Assembly (NCBI GenBank): GCA_902795275.1
Contig: CADBKQ010000033.1
Coordinates: 1-64,000, forward strand
DNA length: 64,000 nucleotides
Source of the DNA: an uncultured Eubacteriales bacterium
GTDB taxonomy: Bacteria; Bacillota; Clostridia; Christensenellales; Aristaeellaceae
Direction of reading: 5' to 3'
Part shown: positions 52,532 to 62,472 of the stretch, one piece after another
How positions within the stretch are numbered: position 1 is the first letter of the stretch
Layout of the letters: every line of letters begins with the position of its first letter
Notes under the pieces: model-generated
The model's database searches: none
Told to the model about the DNA's origin: nothing
The model's input: only the letters and a program-made list of their open reading frames with translations
Made by a program: the position numbers and the translations under genes

Positions 52532-53778
52532 GGCGCTTCACCTCCCTGCATCGCCAGCTCCCGGTCCTCCTTCACGCCCGCCTTGTTGCGGCTGGCTACG
52601 CCCTGGAGCAGGCCGATCACGCACAGGCTGCACAGCATGGACGTGCCGCCGTAGCTGATAAAGGGCAGGGTGACGCCGGTGAGGGGAATGAGCTTGATGT
52701 TTCCGCCGATGATCACGAAGGTCTGCAATGCAATCAGGGAAGCGCAGCCCGTGGCCAGCAGCGCGTGGAACACCGTGCGGCACCGCCGGGCGATCATGAC
52801 GCCCCGGATGATGATGAACAGGTACATGCACAGCACGACCAGGCCGAACACCAGGCCGAATTCATGCAGGATGACGGAAAAAATAAAGTCGTTGTAGTAT
52901 TCGGGAATCACCTGGGCGTTGCCCAGGCCCAGGCCCACGCCCCACGCCCCGCCGTTCACGATGGCGATCAGGCTCTGCACGATCTGGTAGCCCGCGCCGC
53001 CGGAATCCGCCCAGGGATTCAGCCAGATGGCGACGCGCTTTTTCACGTGGGCGAACATCTGGTAGCCCAGCACCGCCGCCGCCGCGCCGCCCGCCACGCC
53101 GCCGATCATCAGGGGAACGGAGCCGGTGGCGGCGTACAGCAGGATGAAGGTCACGCCGAAGTAGAGCAGCGCGGTACCCAAATCCTTTTGCAGCATCAGC
53201 ATCAGCAGGCAGGCCCCCGCGAACACGAGGCTCAGAAACACCTTCCGCTGGCTCAGCAGGTAAGATACGGAAATCAGCAGCGCCAGCTTCACGATCTCGC
53301 TGGGCTGCACGGAATAGCTGCCGATATAGAACCAGTTTTTCGCGCCGTTGGTTTCTTTGCCGATCACCAGCGGCAGGGCCAGCAGGCCGATGCTGCCCAG
53401 CATAATGAGCGCTGTCAGCCATTTCCAGCTGCGCACATAGCGCACCAGCATGGCGCACAGCATCATACAGCCCACGCCCACGCCGTAATTGAATGCCTGG
53501 GTCATGCCCCGGGTAGGGCTGAGGCGGTAGAGCACCAGCACGCCCAGAGCGCACAGAAAGTTGGTCAGGGACAAAAGCAGCCGGTCGGAAGGAAACAGAT
53601 GGGAAATGCCTGCGGTGCCGAGATAAATAATAGCGGGCACCACCGCGGACAGGGCGAAGCTCTCCCATTTTCCGTCGTTCAGGGCCAGCAGGAAAAAGGC
53701 CAGGAAGAAGAACGCCATCATGGCCAGCAGGGTATTCCGGCCCGGTTCGTGGGCGCGCTTCTTTTTTTTCTCACTCAC
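52528..53778 (-). CDS. FtsW/RodA/SpoVE family peptidoglycan polymerase
   Basis: A 416-residue SEDS protein with about ten membrane helices, the lipid II glycosyltransferase partner of a class B PBP. Family motifs: NGAKNWFYIGSYSVQPSEIVKLALLI, QKDLGTALLYFGV with the catalytic-type Asp, QSLIAIVNGGAWGVGLGLGNAQVIPEYYNDFIFSVILHEFG, and KLIPLTGVTLPFISYGGTSML. Start GTG 53778 overlaps the FHA gene end by eight bases, with GAGGAGGGG upstream. Whether it serves elongation, division or spore cortex cannot be told. Confidence 0.93.
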   Translation of the reverse strand: MSEKKKKRAHEPGRNTLLAMMAFFFLAFFLLALNDGKWESFALSAVVPAIIYLGTAGISHLFPSDRLLLSLTNFLCALGVLVLYRLSPTRGMTQAFNYGVGVGCMMLCAMLVRYVRSWKWLTALIMLGSIGLLALPLVIGKETNGAKNWFYIGSYSVQPSEIVKLALLISVSYLLSQRKVFLSLVFAGACLLMLMLQKDLGTALLYFGVTFILLYAATGSVPLMIGGVAGGAAAAVLGYQMFAHVKKRVAIWLNPWADSGGAGYQIVQSLIAIVNGGAWGVGLGLGNAQVIPEYYNDFIFSVILHEFGLVFGLVVLCMYLFIIIRGVMIARRCRTVFHALLATGCASLIALQTFVIIGGNIKLIPLTGVTLPFISYGGTSMLCSLCVIGLLQGVASRNKAGVKEDRELAMQGGEAP

Positions 53779-54526
53779 GGCGGCCCCTCCTCTTCCGGCG
53801 GCTTCGCGGCTCCGGCTCTTCCGCGTCCTCCTGGCTGTCGATCCATTGCCGCGCCGCCTGTTCCTGGCGCAGGTCCTCCATGGAATAGGCGTACTGCCAG
53901 GTCATCTGGCCGTCGTCGTCATAATTGCCGTCGTAATCAGGATTCCCCCCGAAGGGCACCGCGTCGGCGGGCTGTTCCTCCGGCAGGTAATAGCTGTTTT
54001 CCACCGTGATATTCGTCCAGGGGATTTCCTCATCCGCCGCGTCCAAGATGGTGTCAGGCTCGGGATAAGCGGCGGGCATGGGCACGTTCAGCCCCGCAAA
54101 CATCCGCACCCGCAGGGCATGGGCGCCGATGCCCAATTGCGTTCCGTGCAGCGCCCAGCCGGGGCCGCGCATTTCCACGCCGTTCAGCAGCGTCAATCCC
54201 CGGCGCGCCGGGATGAGCTTCAATCCCTTGCCGTCCACAAACTCGAACCGCACGTGGCGGCGCAGCACGCCGTCGCCCTTCACCCGGATGTCGCACTCCC
54301 GGGAGGAGCCGATCACGCCCTCCCGGGGCAGCGGCTGGGCCTTGCCGGTATCCAGATCCACCATTTCCCCGATCAGCCCCGCGTCGGGCAGGGAACGCAT
54401 TTCTTTTCTGTACGCCCGCGCGTCCTTGCGCAGCCAGATGAAGGAGCGGAACACAATCAGCGCCCCGATGACCGCGAACACATACCGCATCAGCAGCGCC
54501 AGGATCTCATACGCATCCCCGGACAT
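53771..54526 (-). CDS. FHA-domain membrane protein, first gene of the FHA-FtsW-PBP operon
   Basis: A 251-residue protein: one membrane helix (about 7-29), then an FHA domain (about 65-150) with the phosphothreonine-binding pattern GVIGSSRECDIRVKGDGVLRRHVRFEF and LLNGVEM, then an acidic, disordered-looking tail and a basic C-terminus (EPRSRRKRRGRRE). FHA domains read Ser/Thr phosphorylation, so wall synthesis may be tuned by a Hanks-type kinase not in this window. ATG 54526 has AAGGAGGAG upstream; the frame continues to 54682 without a site. A -10-like TATACT is at 54583-54588. Confidence 0.85.
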   Translation of the reverse strand: MSGDAYEILALLMRYVFAVIGALIVFRSFIWLRKDARAYRKEMRSLPDAGLIGEMVDLDTGKAQPLPREGVIGSSRECDIRVKGDGVLRRHVRFEFVDGKGLKLIPARRGLTLLNGVEMRGPGWALHGTQLGIGAHALRVRMFAGLNVPMPAAYPEPDTILDAADEEIPWTNITVENSYYLPEEQPADAVPFGGNPDYDGNYDDDGQMTWQYAYSMEDLRQEQAARQWIDSQEDAEEPEPRSRRKRRGRRE

Positions 54527-54703
54527 TCGCTTCGCTCCTCCTTCGTCCCGCTTTCCATTCCATGAAAAAACTATTTTAGGACAGTATACCATAAAAAGCC
54601 CTGTTCCGTCTATGTTATTGATTGGCAATTTATAATTTCTTCGCGGCCGTTCAGCATTCGCTGAAGGATACGCGCTGTTCACCCGCTATTTCCCGAAAAG
54701 TCC

Positions 54704-54732
54704 TTGAAAAAAGCACGGTGATGCAATATAAT
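54704..54732 (+). promoter_or_regulatory. Promoter of the signalling operon
   Basis: TTGAAA (54704-54709), 17-base spacer, perfect TATAAT (54727-54732). It drives the four-gene phosphorelay operon; no terminator is seen before 61912. Confidence 0.8.
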
Positions 54733-54854
54733 GTAGAAGTAGAAGAATAGCTTCCCGGATGAATGAAACGAGGGGACGGGACGCCCTTCCGGACGTTGAT
54801 CGAAACCAAAAGCCACCGCCGCGTCGGAAATCAACCTGCAAAGGAGTTTGCGCA

Positions 54855-56381
54855 ATGCTGACATGGGCGATACATGGGATGGTCTACCTGGGCAGCGCGC
54901 TGATGGTGTATAACGTATACAGTTATATCCGTTTCGCAAAGCGGCTCAAGGAAAAAAAGAACTGGGAAAAAGAGCGCGCCACCTTGAACTTCCCGATCGT
55001 CCTGCTGGTGATGTTCCTGGTCGGGTACCTTGTGGTGGGCATTTTCGGGCAGCCCGACCTGGTGATGTCCGGCATCCTGTTCGGCGGCAGCATTTTCGTA
55101 TATGTCATTTTCCGCTTGATTCAGCGGATCGCCAACCGGTTTGAGGAAAATGAAAAACTGGAAGCGGAGTTGCTGACAGCGGAAGAGAGCGGGCGGATCA
55201 AGACCCGCTTTTTGGCCAGCGTGAGCCATGAGATGCGCACGCCCATGAACGCCATCATCGGCCTGGCGACCCTGGCGCTGAAAAGCCCTTCCCTCCCGCC
55301 GGACATCATTGACCGGCTGACCAAAATTCGGCTCAGCGCCCAGCACATGATGGGGCTCATCACCAACGTGCTGATGATGAACCGCGTGGTCTCCAATAGC
55401 CTGACCCTGGAAGAAGCGCCCTTTTCCCTGAGCGGGATGCTGAACGAGGTCAACGTGATCGCCAAAAACCAGTGCGAAGAAAAGGGACTGACCTACCACA
55501 GCAGCGTGGAGGGACAGATGGACGACACCTTCAGCGGCGACGAAGACAAGCTGAAACAGGCGCTGCTGAACCTGCTGGACAACGCGGTGAAATTCACGCC
55601 CGCCGGGGGCGAAGTCGCCTTCACCGCCGAGCAGACTGAGAGCGTTGAAAACAAACGCACCCTGCGCTTTACGATCCGGGACACCGGCATCGGCATTGAC
55701 CGGGAAGCCATTCCCAACCTGTTCACTGCTTTTGCCCAGGAGGACAGCGCCGCCGGCTATGGCGGCAGCGGGCTGGGGCTGGCGACTGCCAGGAGCATCG
55801 CGGAGAAAATGGACGGCGACATCACCGTTGCCAGCGAGAGAAACGCCGGAAGCACCTTTACGGTCACGGTCACGCTGACGGCCGCCGAACAGCAGGAGCT
55901 CCCGGAAGCCGGAAACCATGAGGAAGTATCGCTGGAAGGCCGCCATATTCTGATTGTGGAGGACATTGAGCTCAACGCGGAGATCGTGGCCGACCTGCTG
56001 GATCTGGAGGGCGCCACCACCGACTGGGCGGAAAACGGCCAGGTGGCGGTGGAAAAGTTCTCCCAGAATCCGCCCAATACCTACGACGCGATTCTGATGG
56101 ATTTGCGAATGCCGGTGATGGACGGCCTGGCTGCCACCCGGATCATCCGCGCCCTGGACAGGCCGGACGCGAAAACTGTGCCCATCCTGGCGCTGAGCGC
56201 CAACGCCTTTGAGGAGGACGTGCAGCACTCCCTGGAAGCGGGCATGAACGCCCACCTGGCCAAGCCCGCCGATCCCGACCATCTCTACAGCGCCATCCGG
56301 GAGCAAATCGCGCAGCGCAAAAAAAACGAGAACGGCCGGGAGAAAGCGCCGACACCGAAAGCCAGCGGATGGAGCCTGTAA
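54855..56381 (+). CDS. Membrane hybrid histidine kinase with receiver domain
   Basis: A 508-residue hybrid kinase. Three helices occupy the first 85 residues (one at 3-22, two at 42-84) with almost no external loop, so it may sense the membrane itself. HisKA has the phospho-acceptor His in [16 protein letters not shown] near 125. HATPase has [22 protein letters not shown] and GGSGLGLATA. The receiver (about 363-485) has Asp near 415 in AILMDLRMPVMDG, plus LSANAFEEDV and the Lys in HLAKPAD. No Hpt domain is attached; one is encoded two genes on. ATG 54855 follows AAAGGAG by nine bases. Confidence 0.92.
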   Translation: MLTWAIHGMVYLGSALMVYNVYSYIRFAKRLKEKKNWEKERATLNFPIVLLVMFLVGYLVVGIFGQPDLVMSGILFGGSIFVYVIFRLIQRIANRFEENEKLEAELLTAEESGRIKTRFLASVSHEMRTPMNAIIGLATLALKSPSLPPDIIDRLTKIRLSAQHMMGLITNVLMMNRVVSNSLTLEEAPFSLSGMLNEVNVIAKNQCEEKGLTYHSSVEGQMDDTFSGDEDKLKQALLNLLDNAVKFTPAGGEVAFTAEQTESVENKRTLRFTIRDTGIGIDREAIPNLFTAFAQEDSAAGYGGSGLGLATARSIAEKMDGDITVASERNAGSTFTVTVTLTAAEQQELPEAGNHEEVSLEGRHILIVEDIELNAEIVADLLDLEGATTDWAENGQVAVEKFSQNPPNTYDAILMDLRMPVMDGLAATRIIRALDRPDAKTVPILALSANAFEEDVQHSLEAGMNAHLAKPADPDHLYSAIREQIAQRKKNENGREKAPTPKASGWSL

Positions 56382-56445
56382 AATACGCCCGAGCGGGATG
56401 AAAACAGCGGACGAAAAGCGCCACGGATGGGAAGGATGACAGACC

Positions 56446-58149
56446 ATGATCAAATCCAAGAGCATAAAAGCCCCGCAGCTGGTTCTGGTGGTGGACGACC
56501 AGGAAATCAACCGCGATGTTCTGGGGATGATTTTAGAGGATTATTATGATATTATCTACGCCAGCGACGGAAAGGAAGCGCTGCAGAAAATCGAGGAAAA
56601 CCAGGACCGGCTGTCCGTGGTGCTGCTGGACCTGATCATGCCGGAAATGGACGGCTTTGAGGTGATGTCCCGCGTAAACGGCAGCGAGCAGCTCAAGCGC
56701 ATTCCCATCATCGTGCTCACCTCCGAAAAGAGCGCCGAGCTGAAGGCGCTGCAAATGGGCGCGGCGGATTTTATCACCAAGCCCTTCGACATGCACGACG
56801 TGATCCGCGCCCGCGTGAGCAGGATTATTGAGCTGAACGAGGGGCGGCAGCTGATTTCCGCGGCGGAGCACGATAAGCTGACCATGCTCTACACCCGCAG
56901 CTTCTTCTTTGAATATGCCAACCGCATCTACAAATACCATCCCGAACTGCACATGGACGCCGTTGTGATCAACATTGAGCAGTTCCATACCGTGAACGAG
57001 CTGAACGGCTTTGAGTTCGGCGACAGCATTCTGCGCATCATCGGCAGCGAAATCAGCGCCTTTCTGTCGGAAACAGAGGGCATCGCCAGCCGCGTCGAGG
57101 CCGACCGGTTCAACATCTTCTGCAAACACCAGGACGATTACCAGGCGCTGCTGGACCGCTTCCAGAAAAAGATGGACGACGTGTCCAGGAACGTCAGCAT
57201 CCGCCTGCGCATGGGCGTGAAGCCCTGGAAAGCGGACGTGGAGCCCATGCTGCTCTTTGACCGGGCCAGCGCGGCGTGCAGCATGGTGCGCGGCAATTAC
57301 AAAACCCACCTGATGTTTTACAGCGAGGACATGCTCGCGCGGGAGCTGCTCAACCGCCGCCTGCTCAACGACCTGCGCGCCGCGGTGGAAGAAAAGCAGT
57401 TCAAGGTGTTTTACCAGCCCAAATACAGGATTCAGTGCGACCCGCCCAGGCTGTGCAGCGCGGAAGCGCTGGTGCGCTGGAAGCATCCCGAGCTGGGCAT
57501 GATCTCCCCCGGCGACTTTATTCCCCTGTTCGAGGGGAACGGCCAAATCAGCGTGGTGGACAAATTCGTCTGGGCGGAGGCCGCCCGGCAGATCGCGGAT
57601 TGGCGCGACCGCTTCGGCATCGTGGTGCCGGTGTCGGTGAACCTGTCCCGAGCGGACGTGTTCCATCCCATGCTGGTGAAAACGCTGACCGGCCTGATCG
57701 AGGAGAACGGGCTGGAATACAAGAACATGAAGCTGGAAGTGACCGAATCCGCCTACACGGACAATGCCAGCCAGCTGCTGGACGTGGTGAACCATCTGCG
57801 GGAGCTGGGCTTTGAAATCGAAATGGACGATTTCGGCTCCGGCTATTCCTCGCTGAACATGATCTCCTCCATGCCCATCGACGTGCTGAAAATGGACATG
57901 AAGTTTATCCGGAATATCGAGCACAACACCAAGGACTTCCGCCTGGTGGAGCTGGTGGTGGATATCGCCAAATACCTGAACGTGCCCGTGGTGGCGGAGG
58001 GCGTGGAAACGGAAACCCAGCTGCAGCTGCTGAAAAACGCGGATTGCGACCTGGTGCAGGGATATTATTTCTCCCGGCCCCTGCCCGCCGAAGAATTTGA
58101 AAAGCTGATCATCCGAGAAATTGAAATCGACAGGAGGAATGACCAATGA
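56446..58149 (+). CDS. REC - degenerate GGDEF - EAL protein, predicted c-di-GMP phosphodiesterase
   Basis: A 567-residue response regulator. REC (about 10-128): Asp in VVLLDLIMPEMDG near 61, Thr-Ser in VLTSEKS, Lys in FITKPFD. The middle GGDEF-like domain (140-290) has EADRF near 217 where GGDEF should be, so it cannot make c-di-GMP and may only bind GTP. The EAL domain (305-555) keeps the catalytic set: EALVRW near 340, NLSRAD, LEVTESAYTD, MDDFGSGYSSL, LKMDMKFI and VVAEGVET. It should lower c-di-GMP when phosphorylated. Its stop overlaps the Hpt start by four bases. Confidence 0.93.
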   Translation: MIKSKSIKAPQLVLVVDDQEINRDVLGMILEDYYDIIYASDGKEALQKIEENQDRLSVVLLDLIMPEMDGFEVMSRVNGSEQLKRIPIIVLTSEKSAELKALQMGAADFITKPFDMHDVIRARVSRIIELNEGRQLISAAEHDKLTMLYTRSFFFEYANRIYKYHPELHMDAVVINIEQFHTVNELNGFEFGDSILRIIGSEISAFLSETEGIASRVEADRFNIFCKHQDDYQALLDRFQKKMDDVSRNVSIRLRMGVKPWKADVEPMLLFDRASAACSMVRGNYKTHLMFYSEDMLARELLNRRLLNDLRAAVEEKQFKVFYQPKYRIQCDPPRLCSAEALVRWKHPELGMISPGDFIPLFEGNGQISVVDKFVWAEAARQIADWRDRFGIVVPVSVNLSRADVFHPMLVKTLTGLIEENGLEYKNMKLEVTESAYTDNASQLLDVVNHLRELGFEIEMDDFGSGYSSLNMISSMPIDVLKMDMKFIRNIEHNTKDFRLVELVVDIAKYLNVPVVAEGVETETQLQLLKNADCDLVQGYYFSRPLPAEEFEKLIIREIEIDRRNDQ

Positions 58150-58517
58150 CCATTCAGGAACTGTACGCCCAGATCGGCGGCAACTATGAGCAGGCCCAGC
58201 GCGTGATGAAAATGGATAAGCTGATCGACCGCTATGTGCGCAAATTCCCGGGCAGCAGCGCCTACGACGCGCTGAAAGCGGCCGGGGAGACCATGGACCC
58301 CACCGCGCTTTTTGAAAGCGCCCACGCCCTGAAGGGCGTCTGCGCCAACCTGGGCTTTGACGAAATGGCTTCCGTTGCCGGCGATATTACCGAGGATTAC
58401 CGCCCCGGCGCGACACGCAGCCTTTCGGACGGCGAAATCAAAGACCGCATCGCCAAAATTGAAACGCTCTACCAGCGCACGATCGCAGGCATCGAAGCGT
58501 ATGTCGCTTCCAACTGA
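58146..58517 (+). CDS. Free-standing Hpt (histidine phosphotransfer) protein
   Basis: A 123-residue helical protein with the Hpt motif ESAHALKGVCANLG, phospho-accepting His about residue 60 and the typical Lys-Gly two residues on. It carries phosphate between receiver domains and lacks any other domain. It overlaps the EAL gene by four bases (ATGA), so it is made with its likely target. Inside this operon it can link the receivers of two hybrid kinases with the REC-EAL protein. Confidence 0.9.
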   Translation: MTIQELYAQIGGNYEQAQRVMKMDKLIDRYVRKFPGSSAYDALKAAGETMDPTALFESAHALKGVCANLGFDEMASVAGDITEDYRPGATRSLSDGEIKDRIAKIETLYQRTIAGIEAYVASN

Positions 58518-58564
58518 AACGGAATAGAATAAACCGGTGCGCGAGAAGGGAATGAAACAAACCA

Positions 58565-61500
58565 TTGTCTCAGAATGCTGAAAAACAGGGATTCCCCAGG
58601 CATTTAGGCCCCCTTGGGGCCTGGGCGCTCTCCTTTGGCTGCGCCGTCGGCTGGGGATCTTTTGTGATGCCCGGCACCACATTCCTGCCGATTGCCGGCC
58701 CTCTGGGCACGGTCATCGGCATTGCGGTGGGCGCGGTCATCATGCTCATCATTGGGGCGAATTATCATTTTCTGATCAGCGAGTATCCCGAAGCGGGCGG
58801 CGCTTACGCTTTCACGAAGCACATCTTTGGCTATGACCATGCATTTCTGAACGGCTGGTTCCTGATTCTGACCTATGTGGCCATCATCTGGGCCAACGCC
58901 ACGGCCCTGCCGCTGATCGCCCGGAACCTGCTGGGCGGCGTGTTCCAGGTGGGCTTCCATTACGAAATCGCGGGCTTCCATGTGTATCTGGGGGAATTGC
59001 TGCTGGCGATCGGCTCGCTTGTGATCGGCGCTGTGATCTGCCTGCGCCTCCGTGCCGCCCGCATCACGCAGAGCGTGATGGCGCTGGTGCTGATCGTGGG
59101 CATCACGGTCTGCTTCATCGCCGTTATGGGCAGCAGGGCAAGCGGGGAAGGCTTTCTCCAGCCGGACTTCCCGCCGGACAAGAATCCCGCCACCGGCGTG
59201 TTCACCATCATCGCGCTGGCTCCCTGGGCCTTCGTGGGCTTTGAATCCATTTCCCACTCCGCGGAGGAATTCAGGTTTTCCCATAAAAAAACCTTCCTGA
59301 TCCTTGCCGTCGCCGTCATTACCAGCGGCGCGGCCTATGCCATGCTGGGCGTGATGGGCGGCGCTGTGCTGCCGGAGGGCGTATCCTCCTGGGCGGAATA
59401 CATCGGCAGCCTGGGCAGCTATGAGGGCGTGGAGGGCCTGCCAACCTTCTTCGCCACGGAAACCGTGATGGGCAATTTCGGCAAAGCGCTCCTGGGCTTT
59501 ACCACCATCGCCGCCATCCTGACGGGCCTGATCGGCCACTACATTGCCTCCAGCCGCCTGCTGTATTCCCTGGCGGAGGACAATATGCTGCCCCGCTGGT
59601 TCGGCAGGCTGGACGGGAACCGCTCGCCCCGCAACGCTATCCTGTTCCTGCTGGCCGTTTCCGTGCCGCTGCCCTTCCTGGGCCGCACCGCCGTCAGCTG
59701 GATCGTGGACGTGACCACCGTGGGCGCGACCATCGCCTACGCCTACGCTTCCGCCTCCACGCTCCGGGCGGCCAGGAAGAAGAAAAAAACGCTGTTTATC
59801 ATCACGGGCTTCGCCGGGCTGGCGGTGTCCCTGCTGTTCATCCTTTATTTCCTCATTCCACACCTGATCGACGTGACCGCTCTTTCCACCGAGTCTTACC
59901 TGATTCTGGCCGCGTGGGGCATCCTGGGCTTTGTGTTCTTCCTGTTCGCCTTCCGCCGGGACAAAACCCGCAGGATGGGCCGTTCCACCGTGACCTGGAT
60001 CGTGCTCCTGACGCTGATCATATTCACCTCCACCGTCTGGATGCGCCAGGCCGTGGAAGCCACCACGGAAGAGGCCGTCACGCCCATCCAGACCTATTAC
60101 ACCGAACGGCTGCGGGACGAGGGCATTGATATTGAATCCACCGCCACCAAGCCCGTGGCGCGATACCTGACGGAACGGCTGGATGCGATCGCCCAATCCC
60201 TGAAGCTGACCAGCCTGATGCAGACCGGGCTGATCGTGGCCGCGCTGGCGATGCTCTTCTATATCTATTCGCTCATGCAGAAGCGGGAAAAGCAGATGGA
60301 AGTGGAGAAGGTGCTGGCGGAGGAAAACAGCCGCGCGAAAACCAGCTTTCTGTCCAACATGAGCCATGAAATCAGAACGCCCATGAACGCCATCATCGGC
60401 CTGGACAACATCGCCCTCAAAGACCCGAACCTGACGCCCCACACCCGGGAACAGCTGGAAAAGATCGGGGCCAGCGCCAAGCACCTGCTGGGCTTGATCA
60501 ACGATATTTTAGATATGAGCCGCATCGAGTCGGGCCGCATGGCGCTGAAAGAGGAAGAATTCAGCTTCCGGGATTTCCTGGATCAGATCAACGTGATGAT
60601 CAACGGCCAGTGCGCCGACAAGGGCCTGGACTTTGACTGCCACATCGTCGGCCATGTGAACGACTTTTACATCGGCGACGATATGAAGCTCAAACAGGTG
60701 CTCATCAACATCCTGGGCAACGCCGTCAAATTCACCCCGGCGCCCGGCAGCGTCACCTTCACCGTGAAGCAGACCGCCCAGTTCGAGGGCCACTGCACGC
60801 TGCGCTTCACCATCGCGGATACCGGCATCGGCATGAGCAAGGAGTACATTCCGAAAATCTTCGACGCCTTCTCCCAGGAGAATTCCGGCACGTCCAACAA
60901 ATACGGCAGCACCGGCCTGGGCATGGCCATCACCAAGAACATCGTCAACATGATGAACGGCGATATCGAGGTGGAGAGCGAAAAGGGCGTGGGTACCACC
61001 TTCACCGTGACCGTCACCCTCAAGTCCTCCGTCCGCAGCGTGCATGAGGAGTACGGCGGCGGCCTGCCAAAGAACCTGAGCGTGCTCGTGGTGGACGACG
61101 ACGAAGTGGCCTGTGAGCACGCCCAGCTGGTGGCCGGCGCTATCGGCATCAAAGCCGACCTGGCCAGCACGGGCGAAGAAGCCATCGCCCGGATCCTCAA
61201 GCGCAAAGAGCAGGGCATGCCCTATCAGATCGTGCTGACGGACTACAAGATGCCCGGCATGGACGGCCTGGATCTGACCCGGGCCATCCGCGCCTTTGAC
61301 CATGGCGAGACCGCCGTCATCGTGCTGACCGGCTACAGCTGGGAAGAAATTCAGGACGAATGCAAGGCCATCGGCGTGGACGGCATCATGTCCAAGCCGC
61401 TGTTCACCGACAGCCTGCTGCACGAAATCCAGCATATCCTGAGCCTCCGCAGCCACGACGCGGACACCAAGCCCGCCGTGGAAACCGCGCCTGAGGCGGA

Positions 61501-61912
61501 AAGCGCCTCTTCCAATTTGGAAGGCTGCCGCGTGCTGCTGGCGGAGGATATGGACATCAACGCCGAAATCCTGACCGACATCCTGGATATGGAAGGCATC
61601 ACCGGCGAACGCGCCGAGAACGGCCAGGCGGCTGTGGACATGTTCAGCAGCCATCCCGAAGGGTATTACAGCGCCGTGCTGATGGACGTGCGCATGCCGG
61701 TCATGGACGGCCTGGAAGCCACGCGCGCCATCCGTGCCCTCGATCGGCCCGACGCCAAGACCATTCCCATCATCGCCATGACCGCCAACGCCTTCGATGA
61801 CGACGTGCAGCGCTCTCTCCAGGCCGGTATGAACGCCCACCTTTCCAAGCCGGTGGAACCGGACCGCCTCTATGAGACCCTGGATCGGCTCATTCACCAT
61901 CCCGGGGAATAA
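58565..61912 (+). CDS. APC-type amino acid permease fused to hybrid histidine kinase with two receivers
   Basis: A 1115-residue fusion. Residues about 10-500 form an APC-superfamily permease with about 12 helices: [21 protein letters not shown] (helix 1 with the broken glycine motif), [16 protein letters not shown], and [17 protein letters not shown] linker and helix near 560 precede HisKA (His in [12 protein letters not shown] near 600) and HATPase ([29 protein letters not shown]). REC1 (839-955) has Asp near 893 in [15 protein letters not shown]2 (988-1105) has Asp near 1040 in [13 protein letters not shown] infer a transporter or transporter-derived sensor for an amino acid or amine. Start TTG 58565: the only start after an upstream stop, with a distant AAGGGA. 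Confidence 0.88.
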   Translation: MSQNAEKQGFPRHLGPLGAWALSFGCAVGWGSFVMPGTTFLPIAGPLGTVIGIAVGAVIMLIIGANYHFLISEYPEAGGAYAFTKHIFGYDHAFLNGWFLILTYVAIIWANATALPLIARNLLGGVFQVGFHYEIAGFHVYLGELLLAIGSLVIGAVICLRLRAARITQSVMALVLIVGITVCFIAVMGSRASGEGFLQPDFPPDKNPATGVFTIIALAPWAFVGFESISHSAEEFRFSHKKTFLILAVAVITSGAAYAMLGVMGGAVLPEGVSSWAEYIGSLGSYEGVEGLPTFFATETVMGNFGKALLGFTTIAAILTGLIGHYIASSRLLYSLAEDNMLPRWFGRLDGNRSPRNAILFLLAVSVPLPFLGRTAVSWIVDVTTVGATIAYAYASASTLRAARKKKKTLFIITGFAGLAVSLLFILYFLIPHLIDVTALSTESYLILAAWGILGFVFFLFAFRRDKTRRMGRSTVTWIVLLTLIIFTSTVWMRQAVEATTEEAVTPIQTYYTERLRDEGIDIESTATKPVARYLTERLDAIAQSLKLTSLMQTGLIVAALAMLFYIYSLMQKREKQMEVEKVLAEENSRAKTSFLSNMSHEIRTPMNAIIGLDNIALKDPNLTPHTREQLEKIGASAKHLLGLINDILDMSRIESGRMALKEEEFSFRDFLDQINVMINGQCADKGLDFDCHIVGHVNDFYIGDDMKLKQVLINILGNAVKFTPAPGSVTFTVKQTAQFEGHCTLRFTIADTGIGMSKEYIPKIFDAFSQENSGTSNKYGSTGLGMAITKNIVNMMNGDIEVESEKGVGTTFTVTVTLKSSVRSVHEEYGGGLPKNLSVLVVDDDEVACEHAQLVAGAIGIKADLASTGEEAIARILKRKEQGMPYQIVLTDYKMPGMDGLDLTRAIRAFDHGETAVIVLTGYSWEEIQDECKAIGVDGIMSKPLFTDSLLHEIQHILSLRSHDADTKPAVETAPEAESASSNLEGCRVLLAEDMDINAEILTDILDMEGITGERAENGQAAVDMFSSHPEGYYSAVLMDVRMPVMDGLEATRAIRALDRPDAKTIPIIAMTANAFDDDVQRSLQAGMNAHLSKPVEPDRLYETLDRLIHHPGE

Positions 61913-61924
61913 TACGATCATTGG

Positions 61925-62240
61925 TCATGTTGTGAAGGACTACGAAGCAGGGGCCTATGCGGCCCCTGAACCCTGCACCAGGGTACTGAGTACCCTGGAC
62001 CCACATTTTCGGAATCTGCTTGACTTCATGAATCGGCTTGGTTCCCGCTGTTGCGGGCAAGAATGCGGAAGATTGGCTTGACGCCGTAGTTGCTTCTGGC
62101 CCGGCGGACGAACCGCCGATGACCGCCAGTTGCGGGAATTTCATCGGCGGTGAGATCAGGCGAAACGAGCAATGTCCGCTGTGCGGACTTGCGACGATTG
62201 AGCCTGCGGAAAGAGCCGCCAAACCGGATGCAAAGCATCC
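61925..62240 (-). repeat. Composite structured repeat (modules A + linker + B), copy 2
   Basis: Reverse-complement match to 4671-4975. Module A2 (62092-62210) has stems ACCGCCGATGA/TCATCGGCGGT, GTCCGC/GCGGAC and CAGGC/GCCTG. The linker has GCTTGGTTCCCGCTGTTGCG (62037-62056). Module B5 (61935-62002) has CCAGGGTACT/AGTACCCTGG and AGGGGCC/GGCCCCT, where copy 1 has wholly different but also paired stems. The hairpin CCGGATGC / GCATCCG lies at 62223-62240. An open frame of 110 codons crosses it but is not conserved between copies. Confidence 0.75.
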
Positions 62241-62290
62241 GCAGCAGGCGGTGGGCGTTGGTTTATTTCAACGTCGTTATTCCGCCAGGT

Positions 62291-62450
62291 GCGGGTCCAG
62301 GGACGAAGCCCGGACAACCGCCTGTGGCGGTTATCATGTCCGGGCTGAGATCAGCCGAAACGAGCAATCTCGCCATGAAGGCGAGTTGCGACGATTGAGG
62401 CTGCGGACACTCATCCCCCTGGTGGGGTCTGGGGTGAAACCCCAGCGTTA
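62291..62450 (+). repeat. Structured repeat, module A3 followed by half of module B
   Basis: It starts GCGGGTCCAGGG, then module A3 (62309-62407) with stems CCCGGACA/TGTCCGGG, ACCGCC/GGCGGT, CTCGCC/GGCGAG and CAGCC/GGCTG around the constant strings GAGATCA, CGAAACGAGCAAT and TTGCGACGATTGAG. Then B6 (62411-62450): CCCCCTGGTGGGGTCTGGGG, AAACCCCAG and CGTT. The second hairpin lies just downstream of the 5'-nucleotidase stop on the minus strand. No gene is seen in 61913-62472. Confidence 0.75.
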
Positions 62451-62472
62451 TCTACTTGTTTTTTCCCTTCGC

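Noticed and set aside
61890..62222. Conserved peptide (SAGSIVASPHSGHCSFRLI) encoded in repeats here and at 4692-4889
   Set aside because: The related copies at 24163 and 62309 shift frame by one or two bases in the hairpin loops or hit stops, while stems remain paired. The peptide is a by-product of the structured repeat.
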